Source: Ustilago trichophora
Lineage: Eukaryota > Basidiomycota > Ustilaginomycetes > Ustilaginales > Ustilaginaceae
Direction of reading: 5' to 3'
Assembly: GCA_900323505.1 (NCBI GenBank)
Contig: OOIN01000002.1
Location: 868,001 to 932,000, forward strand
DNA length: 64,000 nt
Position 1 is the stretch's first letter. Each line of letters begins with the position of its first letter. The notes under the pieces are model-generated. The model had not been told where the DNA came from and made no database searches. It worked only from the letters and a program-made list of their open reading frames with translations. Below, piece after piece: positions 1 to 10,100 of the stretch. The position numbers and the translations under genes are program-made.

Positions 1-121
1 AAACTCGTCAGTCACTCGATTGCCCCCCAAACAAAAGATCACAGAATAGCACGGTGGTGCAGCTCGATTTCCTCTTTTGTCTCGCCTATAGACTACATAA
101 GACACAAGCTTGCTAGTGTTG

Positions 122-1624
122 CTAGTACTCGTCCTCATCATCGTCGTCGTCTAGATCCATCTCGTCCATCTCCTCTTCAAGGTCTTCTTCGCTCTGCACT
201 TGCCAACCTTCCTCATCCTCCTCATCCTCGTCTTCATCTTCTTCGTCCTCATCGTATACCTCATCCTCCTCATCTTCCTCATCATCCTCATCTTCCTCGT
301 CTTCTGCATCTGGGTCGACAAAACGCACACTCACAATACCACTGGCAAACGTATACCCGACCAGACCAATCAACGCCGAGCAGATCCACAACGCGCGACC
401 GAGGCGCAGACGTCGATCTTCCGGCGGTGGCGACGGTTTTTTGCCGCTCGATCGAGATGATGATGATGTTGATGAAGTTGTGTACTGCGATTGGGGTTGG
501 GATGGGACTGTGGGACTTGCCTTTTCAGGGGTGGAGGGCCAAAAGTAGGAGAGGAATCCGGATCCTCCTGCAGCTGAAGAGTTTGCCGAGGAAAGATTAG
601 GTGGCGTCAAAGCAGCGTCTGAGGGCGAGATCCATGTGATGCTCTTTGACGAGGGGAAAAGTCGTTCTTTGATCGAGGTGAGATAAGTGGCGATGGAAGG
701 GTAGGATGTCGTGATGAGTTTGGGAAGGGTGTCGACTGGCAGCTTGGGGTTAGTGCAGAAGAGTAACGGTGCCAGATAGGCAAACGTTTGGGCGTCCAGA
801 CTGCCCACCTCTTTCGCTCCCAGTGCATAACCTGGTTCTCCTCCTCCGTTCGAAGGCAACGTCACATTGATCACATCCAGAACCTCCCTCGCCCTCGTAA
901 CCAGCTTTGATCTCTCGAACTCATCCCGCACTGCATCCTTTGCACTTTGTCCCAACCCCTTTTTGGCCTTGGGAATAATACCAGCCCTTGCGGCCAACTC
1001 GTCGGCTTCTCCCGTCTGCGCACCTGCCTCTTTGCCTCCCAAACCCCACAACCCGACGGCTGTGAGTCTTGTCTCTACGACATTTCTCAACCTGGACGGG
1101 ATAGAGGGCTGGAATCGCATTGGCAAACTGGCGAGCTTCACCAGTGCGTTTGAGCTGGATCGTGGTTGGGCGCCGCCGACGGAGGAATATGCTGGTGCAG
1201 TGACCGCGCGGAAATTGGCTGGAAGACTGAAGAGCGAGTGCAGCGTCAGATCTAAGAGTTGATCGTCGAGTAGCACACGGAGTGATGTTGACTTTGCACC
1301 TTTCTCGGCGTCCGAAGCCAAACTCGAGTCGAGCCCAGCAGAGATGCAGTACGACAGGATAGCTTCGACGTTATCGATCAGCTCTAGCGTCTCGCCTTGC
1401 TCGCTGAGCACCTGCAGCAGCGGTACACGGATGAGAGAGGTAGATGCAGAGGCATATTGCAACTTGACATCGTCTTTAAAGGCAAAAGTGGCCTCAAGCA
1501 GCGAAGCGGCGTAGAGACAAGTCGGGTCGAGAGTGGGTAGCGTTGTAGGAGTGCTTCCCCAGACGTGCAATCGGAGCGTTTTCGCGGAGCCGACACCAGC
1601 TGAGGAGGATGCTTCAGCGGACAT
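122..1624 (-). CDS. SAM37: SAM37 / metaxin-like subunit of the mitochondrial sorting and assembly machinery
   Basis: The 500-residue product has a metaxin/Sam37-type GST-like N-terminal region starting around residue 18 (LRLHVWG), as in outer-membrane SAM complex subunits that help insert beta-barrel proteins. Near the C-terminus lies one hydrophobic helix (about 411-433), followed by a 67-residue tail that is almost entirely Asp/Glu. The start is the ATG at 1624 (MSAEASS). The frame stays open upstream to about 1780, but that extension begins with a non-ATG codon and encodes poly-Pro/poly-Ser, so I treat it as 5' leader. Yeast Sam37 is shorter (about 330 residues); the extra length here is linker plus acidic tail. 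The SAM role is family knowledge. The acidic tail is seen directly, and its function is unknown. Confidence 0.85.
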   Translation of the reverse strand: MSAEASSSAGVGSAKTLRLHVWGSTPTTLPTLDPTCLYAASLLEATFAFKDDVKLQYASASTSLIRVPLLQVLSEQGETLELIDNVEAILSYCISAGLDSSLASDAEKGAKSTSLRVLLDDQLLDLTLHSLFSLPANFRAVTAPAYSSVGGAQPRSSSNALVKLASLPMRFQPSIPSRLRNVVETRLTAVGLWGLGGKEAGAQTGEADELAARAGIIPKAKKGLGQSAKDAVRDEFERSKLVTRAREVLDVINVTLPSNGGGEPGYALGAKEVGSLDAQTFAYLAPLLFCTNPKLPVDTLPKLITTSYPSIATYLTSIKERLFPSSKSITWISPSDAALTPPNLSSANSSAAGGSGFLSYFWPSTPEKASPTVPSQPQSQYTTSSTSSSSRSSGKKPSPPPEDRRLRLGRALWICSALIGLVGYTFASGIVSVRFVDPDAEDEEDEDDEEDEEDEVYDEDEEDEDEDEEDEEGWQVQSEEDLEEEMDEMDLDDDDDEDEY

Positions 1625-1649
1625 GGTTAGCGTTGCACCAAGGGGTGTA

Positions 1650-1682
<33 letters not shown>

Positions 1683-1799
1683 GGTAGTAGCTTAGCAACA
1701 GGATGGAGCTGAGATTGGAAAGTGGCCTCGGTCGGCTTCGGAAGTCCCGGAATGGATGAATGTACAAGTTGAATGTGCAAGTGGAAAAATGTATTTCCC

Positions 1800-1842
<43 letters not shown>

Positions 1843-2059
1843 GGTGGTCGGTGCGGAACAACCTTTTTCAAGCGGGAAAATCGGGCTGATCCATCTTCAA
1901 CCCTGACCCGATTAGTTAGTGCATATCTGCTCAAACCATCGTCTTGTCAGATCAAGACACTAGAGTAAGCTGAGCAACGGTGGAAGCAAGTCTATAGATT
2001 GCGATATAGATACAAGTACATGTGCCACGCCAGTATTCAGTCAGAAAGAAGACGAAAAA
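1625..2059. other. Intergenic: SAM37 promoter and SLM3 3' region, with a long homopolymer
   Basis: No gene is visible in this 435-bp gap. It holds a run of 31 T followed by 7 A (1803-1840) about 180 bp upstream of the SAM37 ATG. A poly(dT:dA) tract in a promoter normally disfavours nucleosomes. The leader codons upstream of the chosen SAM37 start encode Pro/Ser repeats. Confidence 0.6.
1803..1840. repeat. Homopolymer T31-A7
   Basis: Line 1801 shows an uninterrupted run of T from 1803 to 1833, then seven A. The length is likely polymorphic and is prone to sequencing error. Confidence 0.9.
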
Positions 2060-3526
2060 TCAAGACTGAATCCTTGCACTTGGTATTGTCTCCCTCACCT
2101 GCTCGTCAAACATCGTCTGTACCGAAGAAATCACCCCAGATCCCAAGCACCAATCCCCTTTCCACAGACCCAACACTTGCCCTGGAGCTACGGCCAACAC
2201 TGGCTCTTTGAATCTTACCACATATCCACCACCATCTTTGTCTTTACTTCTTGTGACTGTGCATTCCGTTTCTGTCTGTCGATGTCGTACCTGGGCCAAC
2301 AATTCCACTTTGCCCTTTCCGCCCGATTGAAGTTCGGGTGGGGGCTCGTTCCATGTCCACTCTATTGTATCCGCTCGGAGTTCGGTGCACATGAGCATGG
2401 GATGTGTTTTGCCCTGAACGACGACTATGCTGTTGTTGGGAATGTCTTTTTTGGCAACGTAGTATTTAGATGTTGCGCCTCGGATGCGAGCCCCCTGACC
2501 AACGGTTAGTGTGTGTAGGCCAGAGTGGGATGAGACGACAGCTCCAGTGTCGCCGTCAATGATGTTGCCAGGGATGGAGGGAATGTAGCCGCCGAGGAAA
2601 GAACTGAATCCGTCCTTGTGTGAAACACTCTTGTTCGAGCCGCGAGTCCCGATGAAGCATATTCCCATGCTTTCTCTCCGATTTGCCGTCGGGAGGTCGT
2701 ACTTTTTCGCCAGTTCTCGAACTTCAGATTTGAGCAAGTTGGCAAGAGGAAAATGGGCATGTGCCAATCTCTCCTCACCCACCGAGCTTAGATAGTAGGT
2801 CTGATCTTTGGTTCTGTCCTTTGCCCTTGTCAGCATCGGTCTTGCCTTCCCATCTGCAACTTCAGCCCAGGCGATGTTGGCATAATGCCCCGTAGCCAAC
2901 CAGCTCTTCTTCCCCCCGCCCTGATCTGGTGGCAACACTCGATCCATCAGAGCGCCGAACTTGATCTCCCTATTGCAACCCACATCTGGATTTGGCGTGA
3001 CGCCATCCCTCCACTCTCCCAAGGCAGGCTCAAACACCTGCGTCCAGTACTCTTTACTCAGATCAACCATCCGCACTGGAATTCCCAGGTGACGGGCTAC
3101 TGACTGAACATCTTCCCAATCTTTCTGCCAGCTGCATCCCGAAGCTCCGCCGGATCCCGGATGAAACGAAAGAGATTCATCCAACTCGTTCCAATTGCGC
3201 ATGAAGACCGCCGAGAGCTCGAAGTGGGAGGACTGGGCGAGGAGGAGAGCTGTTACGGAGGAATCGACACCTCCGGAGAGGGCTATTGTGATCGAGTCGC
3301 CTTTCTGCGGGCCGTGAGGTGGGAGTGCGGGGCTACAAGACGTAGTGTATGAGAACCGAAGGAGATGAGAGGGAGGGTTGAGAAGAGGCTGGATGACGGG
3401 TTGGTAAGGCCTGCTTGTGAGGTGTATTGTGGATGAAGCGGATATGAATGGGCGAGGTGGCAACCCCGTCGGGTGGGGTAAGTTCGCCACCCGAAAACCA
3501 GCTCTGGCCATTTGAGAGAGCTTCAT
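2060..3526 (-). CDS. SLM3: Mitochondrial tRNA-specific 2-thiouridylase (MnmA/MTU1 family)
   Basis: This 488-residue enzyme should thiolate U34 of mitochondrial tRNA-Lys, -Glu and -Gln. The ATP-binding PP-loop SGGVDSS is at residues 84-90. The two expected catalytic cysteines are visible: Cys184 in the PDVGCN motif and Cys290 in the GICFIG motif. The GHYA and KDQTYYL segments are typical of MnmA proteins, and the C-terminal part matches the MnmA beta-barrel domains. The first 75 residues are rich in Arg, Ser and Pro and poor in acidic residues, which fits a mitochondrial presequence. The start is the ATG at 3526. The neighbours are unrelated in function, although SAM37 next door is also mitochondrial. 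Family assignment is firm; the location is inferred. Confidence 0.95.
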   Translation of the reverse strand: MKLSQMARAGFRVANLPHPTGLPPRPFISASSTIHLTSRPYQPVIQPLLNPPSHLLRFSYTTSCSPALPPHGPQKGDSITIALSGGVDSSVTALLLAQSSHFELSAVFMRNWNELDESLSFHPGSGGASGCSWQKDWEDVQSVARHLGIPVRMVDLSKEYWTQVFEPALGEWRDGVTPNPDVGCNREIKFGALMDRVLPPDQGGGKKSWLATGHYANIAWAEVADGKARPMLTRAKDRTKDQTYYLSSVGEERLAHAHFPLANLLKSEVRELAKKYDLPTANRRESMGICFIGTRGSNKSVSHKDGFSSFLGGYIPSIPGNIIDGDTGAVVSSHSGLHTLTVGQGARIRGATSKYYVAKKDIPNNSIVVVQGKTHPMLMCTELRADTIEWTWNEPPPELQSGGKGKVELLAQVRHRQTETECTVTRSKDKDGGGYVVRFKEPVLAVAPGQVLGLWKGDWCLGSGVISSVQTMFDEQVRETIPSARIQS

Positions 3527-3862
3527 ATTGTCGCCAATACTACGAGTTTGTCATGGTTCTTCTTGTCGGATCGATTGAAGGTATGGTTGATGGTGGCGAA
3601 ATCAACAGATGCGTCAATCATGGATGAGAAGAAAGAACCAATTTCTCAAACAGCCCGAAAAAATCCTCCACTTGACCTTGCGTCCGCGGAGTTGCCGTCC
3701 ACCACAACTACAGTACTTTCAACCAATCCTCGCGTCCATTGTTCATACACAGACTTATTCACGACAAAACGATGCATCAAGCCGCAAACAGGCATCGATG
3801 TGAGGACACAGAAGGGGGTATAATGGTATCACAAGACCTCGACATGACCTGCTTTGCGCGGG
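3527..3862. other. Intergenic: SLM3 promoter and CENP-C 3' end
   Basis: A 336-bp gap between two minus-strand genes. I see no convincing ORF, RNA or strong core-promoter motif. Confidence 0.5.
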
Positions 3863-6346
3863 CTACACCTTGCGAAACACTCGCTTCTTGCTCTTAACCT
3901 GGCGACTGGTTTCGAAATCGTCTTCTTCGCTTTCTTCCTGGTCGCTATCTGCTGTCAATGTCGGCACGGCTGCTGTTGGTGCAGGTATTTGCCTGGACGC
4001 TTTCGCATGTGTGACCGACCCCAAGCGAGGGTTCTTCCCTGATGCTTGTTCCGCCTGACTCTCCTCTCCTTCTTCATCAGACCCTTCTTCCTCTCCCTTC
4101 CTCTCCAGATTCGCAGAATCCCCAGCTCTACCACCAAACCTACCCACGCCCATCATCATTTGCTGAGGCGTCCCATGACTGGTATCCGACATCTGCGTAA
4201 AAGTCGTAATGTCCCCCTCCGACACCTTTTTCGTCTTCCTACACTGGGCAAAGAACAACTTGACATCTCTTTCGCAAATGTTTTCCAACGAGTACGTGTT
4301 ACCCGATGGGACCTGGAATACGCCCTCTGGACCGACGATGAAGCTTTTCCTATGCACTGTTGCACGTAAGGCTCCTTGAAGTACGCAGAATACAAAGCTG
4401 TTGTCTTTGCTCGGTTTTGTAGGCTTTCGTGTTCCGGGTGGGAGTTGAAGGATACCCGTGGCCATGAGACCGCCACAGTTGAAAAGTTTTTCAAAGCGAA
4501 ATTGTTGGTTGGCAGCGACGAGGGGTTGGAGGGAGGATCTAGTCCGGACAATGCTGGTTAAGACTTCGGTCTGGTCTTCGTCGTCGATAACGAGGCCGAG
4601 TTCGGCCGTTTTGACATCCCAGCCGTCTTCGGGATGGACAGTGTCGGCTGTGGGGTCCAGTTGGACTTCCCACGGGCCTTCAGGGTCGGGCGTGCGGGAC
4701 GGCGGGCGAGGTGTCTGGTCTTCACTCTTGCGATCGATCTTACGCCGCGAAGTGGCGGTGCGAGGTCGTGTGGTGCCTGCAAATGTGCCCTCGCCGGGTG
4801 CACGTGGCACGCGGATCACTTCTTTGATGTCCAATACAGGAACTCGTTTGCGCATCAGCATCATCGAAGGATCATCCTCAAACTCATCCTCGCCTGGACG
4901 GCGACGGAGGTCGTCAACAGTTGTACCGGTGGGAAGCGAGGGTCGGCCATAGCGGATACGCTCACCACGCCAGTATTCGAGCGGTGCAAAGCGCTGTCGG
5001 GTGCTTCGGCGAACACCATTCTCGTCGAATACGGTCGCTTCGGGAAGTGGGGCGCGCACCTTCTCCACGACCTCTCCTGCGGTTCGTTTGTTCTTGGAAG
5101 ATTTAGACGCCTTGGTGGCTTTCGGTTTCGAGGTACTCGCAGCAGGCCGGCTGGTACCGTTAGCGCTCGATTTCGACTTTGGGGCAGGTCGAGATGATTG
5201 CGCTACTTCAAAATCGTCGTTTGTGGGCTCTTCGGCAGCTCGGTTCTTTTGCGGTCTCCCTCGTTTGCGTTTTGGTGGTGGAGCTGGCTCAGGGGCTGGG
5301 GAGGGCGATGAAGGAGGCAAGTAGGCGGGTTCTGGTTCTGGTTCTGGTTCCGGTTCGTCGTGGTCATCCTCGTACATTGGCTCTGCTTCTGGTTCTGGGT
5401 CGGCTGCGCGGCCTTTTGGCGGTCGCCCTATTTTGCGCTTTGGCGACTGTGCTTGTTGTGATGTAGATGTAGGCGGTTTCGGTCTGGACGCCTGTGAGGC
5501 TGGGAGCCGGTCTTCTTCCACTGGTGCTGTTCGCTTCTTTGCCGCTGGTTTCGCTGGTGATCTCGGCTTTGGCGCCGAAGCATTTGCTGTCGACTTTGCT
5601 GGCGAGGCTCGGACAGGAACAATGTCATAGTCACTCTGCGCATCCAGGTCCTGATCATCGTCGTATGCAGAGTTGAGGCGCTGCTGAAGGTGGGCCAGAA
5701 TCCCATCATCGTCTTCCGAATCTGAGAGATCCACCCTGCGTCCCGTTGATGCTGCTTTACCCTTGCCTTTGCCCTTTGGCGCGATCTGTCGTGCAGAAAG
5801 ACCCTTTGCCGGAGCACTTGGTGTGGGTGGTGCTCTTGGAAGCTTATCATAATCCTCGTAGTCATCGGCCCCCATTGCACCAAGATCAAAGCTCCTCGAA
5901 CCAGTCGACAAGTCTGGCAGGTCCAAATCGTCTTCGTAGTCGTCATCTGCCAATGTAACGTTTGCTTTCCCTTTCCTCACAGACGAGCTTATAGATATCG
6001 CCGAGGGCCGCGATGACCTCAACAAAGACCGTGGTGAAGGCGCCGAACTGTTCTGAATGTCCATCAAGCTGCTACTCGATGCCGCCTGTCGACCTTTGCC
6101 ATTGACGCCTGTGCTGGACCGCCGGCTGAAATGAGTCTCGTCAAATGAGTCGTAGTCATTCTCATCATCGTCATTCTCCTCATCTGCGAGTGTTTGTTGA
6201 CCCTGGTCGAGTGCGGCTTGACTGGCCTTGTAGAATGCTTCGAGATCTTCGAATCCGTCTTGGTCTCGTGCGACCGCAGAGAGACGCAGACCGGTACGCG
6301 ATCCTACGCCGGCTTCATGGAAGCGACGGGATGCTTGGGGCGCCAT
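3863..6346 (-). CDS. MIF2: CENP-C / Mif2 inner-kinetochore protein
   Basis: This 827-residue protein would bind the centromeric CENP-A nucleosome and recruit the Mis12 complex. The N-terminal block (about 7-40: RRFHEAGVGSRTG then DGFEDLEAFY) resembles the conserved Mif2 N-terminus. The CENP-C signature motif is at 447-468, with the Arg- and Trp-containing core RRSTRQR...PLEYWRGER. A cupin dimerisation domain follows at about 615-703. Two AT-hook-like motifs (GRPPKGR near 307-313 and KRGRPQKNR at 361-369) flank an EP dipeptide repeat (331-340) and could contact AT-rich DNA. The middle is disordered and the C-terminal tail is acidic. No introns are needed. The start is the ATG at 6346, whose product begins right at the conserved N-terminal block. 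Upstream DNA carries two GACGCGC elements (about 6654 and 6732). Confidence 0.94.
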   Translation of the reverse strand: MAPQASRRFHEAGVGSRTGLRLSAVARDQDGFEDLEAFYKASQAALDQGQQTLADEENDDDENDYDSFDETHFSRRSSTGVNGKGRQAASSSSLMDIQNSSAPSPRSLLRSSRPSAISISSSVRKGKANVTLADDDYEDDLDLPDLSTGSRSFDLGAMGADDYEDYDKLPRAPPTPSAPAKGLSARQIAPKGKGKGKAASTGRRVDLSDSEDDDGILAHLQQRLNSAYDDDQDLDAQSDYDIVPVRASPAKSTANASAPKPRSPAKPAAKKRTAPVEEDRLPASQASRPKPPTSTSQQAQSPKRKIGRPPKGRAADPEPEAEPMYEDDHDEPEPEPEPEPAYLPPSSPSPAPEPAPPPKRKRGRPQKNRAAEEPTNDDFEVAQSSRPAPKSKSSANGTSRPAASTSKPKATKASKSSKNKRTAGEVVEKVRAPLPEATVFDENGVRRSTRQRFAPLEYWRGERIRYGRPSLPTGTTVDDLRRRPGEDEFEDDPSMMLMRKRVPVLDIKEVIRVPRAPGEGTFAGTTRPRTATSRRKIDRKSEDQTPRPPSRTPDPEGPWEVQLDPTADTVHPEDGWDVKTAELGLVIDDEDQTEVLTSIVRTRSSLQPLVAANQQFRFEKLFNCGGLMATGILQLPPGTRKPTKPSKDNSFVFCVLQGALRATVHRKSFIVGPEGVFQVPSGNTYSLENICERDVKLFFAQCRKTKKVSEGDITTFTQMSDTSHGTPQQMMMGVGRFGGRAGDSANLERKGEEEGSDEEGEESQAEQASGKNPRLGSVTHAKASRQIPAPTAAVPTLTADSDQEESEEDDFETSRQVKSKKRVFRKV

Positions 6347-7101
6347 CGAGGTAGCGAGTTTGCAAGCTGCGTGCTGCTATGCTCTGCTGCGCCTATAGAA
6401 GGTGTGGGTGCGACGCTGAAGGCTGAGGCGTGTAAAGTGGAGGCCGAATGTCGGTCTATGCGTTCACGGCTCGGCTGTCGTTCAGTATATACCTTCAATA
6501 TCGGCTCGTGATGTGTGAGGTCGGATAGGCTACAATGGCGGGCGTAGCTAGGCGTCAATCATTCGGCAAGGATGGCCCTCCAAGGAGCGGATGGATGAAT
6601 GTGATGAGAAGGATGCTTCAAGCCCAAACATTTGAGGCTTCTTTGTGAAATCTGACGCGCTGTTTCTTGTGTGTGCATCGAGCGGCGTCAACTTTTGTTT
6701 TGGCTGTTGTTTTCTGGCTTGGCCTTCAAAGCGACGCGCTTCAGCCACGCGCTCAGGGTCCAACTGCCCATTCTTTTCTCAAATTTGTGCGATCGTCGTG
6801 GCGAACATTTTCCTTGACTTTTTTGGGTGCCATATCAGGCTTCCAGCCTAGGACGGACGCCAACATCCTTTCGAACTGCCTGACTCAATGTTGCGACTGT
6901 TCAAGATGGCACTTCATCTTGTGTGAAGCAGAAATATAGTGACTTAGCTTTTGAAGACGAATACTTTCTAGTTGGAAATGCGTGGCTAAGATCAGGCTGC
7001 ATCATACATCCTTCTATAGTGGATTGTACGGGTTAAGAATGAGCAATGAAAAGGCCTATACATGGCGGTCGATACTGAGCGTATATGAGGTAGGGCGCTG
7101 A
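6347..7101. other. Intergenic: CENP-C promoter and TopBP1/Dpb11 3' region
   Basis: A 755-bp gap with no supported gene. GACGCGC occurs at about 6654-6660 and again near 6732. These resemble partial MluI cell-cycle boxes and lie 300-400 bp upstream of the CENP-C ATG. Short ORFs here lack any recognisable protein features. Confidence 0.45.
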
Positions 7102-10100
7102 CTAGCGTCTCGCCAGAGGCTGTCGACGGACCACCGGTCGCTTTGTCGGGCTCTCACTATTACGATTCTCCCATTGATGTCTGCCGTGCCGTCCGGCACC
7201 GAATGTATCGTCAGCGCCGCGTTTGCGCGGCAGCCCCACCTCTGTAGCACCATCAAAACTCTCCGTCTGCACCTCTTCGGTCCGGTCTCCTCCATCGCCT
7301 TCAGCCGTCTGCTCCTCACCCACTCCCGATGTCGCAGGCTGCTGATCGAGCATCTTGAGCAACTTTGTCCGCTCCCTCATTGCGGCAGGATCGTCATACA
7401 CGATACGAACGCTTGCATCGAAGCTCTGCGCATTCTGGCTGTTCGGTGGCAGGACAACGTCCTTATCCATTCCTAGTGAGTATCCGTGTGCAGCAGCCTC
7501 GGCGGCACGTTGGGCGTCGAGCTGTGCTTGTGCTTCTAGGACTTTTTCGGGAGGGAGCATGCCTTCCGAGGAGGTGGAGCTGGGCCGGAACTCGTCCGAG
7601 CGCTGTTTGCGGGCACGGGGTGGGAGACGATTCTTCTTACGAGCGCCCTGGGCCAGACTACGATTGCGGAGGAGCTCCATGACTTCGTCTGCTGAGGCGA
7701 TTTGGTCTTTGGCTGTTTTAAGCAAGTCAGGCTGGCGCTTTGGTGGGTTCATGTCGGTCTTTTCCGATGAAGGTGCTGCTGGTCCTCGAAGCTCTGGGAG
7801 GGGCGCATCGGTCTCTTCTTCTTCACCTTCGAATAGTGTTTGGCTCGAAGGCGCTGGAGGCACATCGTCGGCGTCATTCTGCAAGTGTCTGGGCACTTCG
7901 CCACTGAGCGTCACATCGGCATCAAAGTCGACACCTGCAGTCAGTAACTCGGCTTCGCCATCATCTTGCACCGTGTCGATCTCTTCAGAGCGTCCCCTCG
8001 CATGCCTATCCTCGACGACGCGATCCTCTGCCAAAAGGCGTCGTGCAGCGTCAGCCGAAATGGAGCGATGCCACGGCTTAGCTGCAGCTACGAGTTCCGC
8101 TTGCGTCTGCTGGCTGCCCTGCACGGCCTGCGATCCCTGACTCTTCTGCAGACACGACTGTGAAGCTTGCGATAAGAAGTTGCCGGTGGCTGATCCGTCC
8201 GAGCTGGAGAGCACGGTGAGGAGCGATTTGGACGGGTCCATGGAAGCAGGGAAGAGGCTTTCATCAACGCGAATGTTTTGCTCGAGGCACTTGTCGAGCC
8301 AGTTCGGATGCACGAGGAAGGTGCTCGTACCGAGTTCTTTGCTTTCGCGAGGTGGGTTTGAACCTCGATGCAAGAGATGCGTGGTCGATTCGTTGGCTTG
8401 CGCCTGCCAGCAGCCTCCGAGCTGCAATACCTTGCGTTCTAGCATGACGCTCTGAGCGGTCATGACTTTGGATCTGGAGATTGTGCAGCCGGCCAAAGGG
8501 GGCGCGGATCGATCATTGACTTCGCGAGAACGGTCTTGCTTGTCATTCGAGCTGGCGACGTTCGTGTTGAAGCTCGTGCCCATGCTGGAGCTGCTGGCGG
8601 TCACAGCTGAAGAAGCTTGCTCGCCGACTGCAATAGGGTTTGGTGGAGGGATCAGGCGTCCAGTCTGCCTTGCCTTGATGAGAAACTCGAGCCCGACAAC
8701 GGGAATACCGCAGCTGCGTGCACGCTGAGCACGTCGTCCGTCAAAGCTATCCTGAGTTGCACAGATGACATGGGTCAAAGACTCGCCCTTCATCTGCTTG
8801 GCGAAGGAGCCTCCGATCTCGGTGATGAGCTTGCGCGCGTGGTAAAGCTCAGGCGACTCGGGCTCGAATCCGACCAGCAGCACCCTCAGCTGATCACCCT
8901 CCGGCAGAGGCAACGGAACTCGAGCGGGAAGAGCGGCAAAGTAGTCTTTGGGCTCGACGAAGCCTTCGTGGTGGAGACAGTACTCGATCCAGAAATGCAG
9001 CACTGGCACCGCGTCCACATCATCAAAGCTCTTGATAGACGAGGCAGACGCCTTTGGCTCGACAACGATAAAGTCGGGCGAGGTTGCTGAATCGGGACTG
9101 TGCAGAATGGCGCCATTGTCTTTGAGCACTTGTTCGAGCGTTTGCTTGCGTCGAGCATCGTTGAGAGAGACCTTGAAGCTTTTACCGTGGAAGCAACTGT
9201 TGCTGTTGCTGCCATTGGTATCCTGAGTGCCAGCGGATGGGCTGGATTGCGGTAGTGTGATGAGCTTACTGGAAGACTTACGCATGCTGAGGGGTGCGGA
9301 AGTGGTGGTGATGGTGGTGGCGGGAGGTGCGGGTGAGAAGCTCGATGCGCGGGACATTCCGAGGAGGCTATTGCGGTGTGGGTTATACGGAGCAGTGGTG
9401 TGTGCCGATGTCGACATGGGAGCAAGTTTGGAAGTGGAATTGGTTGAAGATATCCATGCGGAAGCGGAAAGTGCAGGCTTTTGAGTCGCGGGAGAGGTCG
9501 CATCTGGTTTGAGAGTGTCTCGCGCTAAGAAGGAGGAGGAGGAGGAGGAGGAGGAGGAGGATGGATTACCCCTGAGTTGGGAAAGGATATTGTCAAATGA
9601 CTTTTCGGCCGCAGCAGCAGCTTTTTGCCGTGAACCCAAAGTGATGGGCTGTTCATCGTCGTCATCATCTGGATGACCCGCGTCACTGATGCGAGGGTCG
9701 GAAGAGCGAGGATGGCGCCCGTTGCGGGAAAGCGAATCGGACTCGGCCAGTGCTAGTTTGGATCGATTGGAGGCGATGAAGGGACTCTGGAACGGAATGG
9801 TGACAGGCTCTTGCTCGCGAACAAAAGGCGACGGGATCTTGGTCTGGACTTTTCGAATCAGAGATTGGCGCTCACTCTGATCTGGAAGCGGTGCAAAGAT
9901 TGAATAGGTCTGCTCGCTCAAACAGCCAGCAGCTTGTCGACAATCACCGAGCCATTCTGGACGTACTGCCAGGATGCGAGAAGCTGCCTGTTCTCGAGTG
10001 CCGTTTCGACCGTGCCTGGATCTGTCCAAGAAGTGAAGGAGATGGCGGACGCTGCTCGAAGCGTTGGGGTCGGCGGTGGCAGAGACAAGATGGGTGATGG

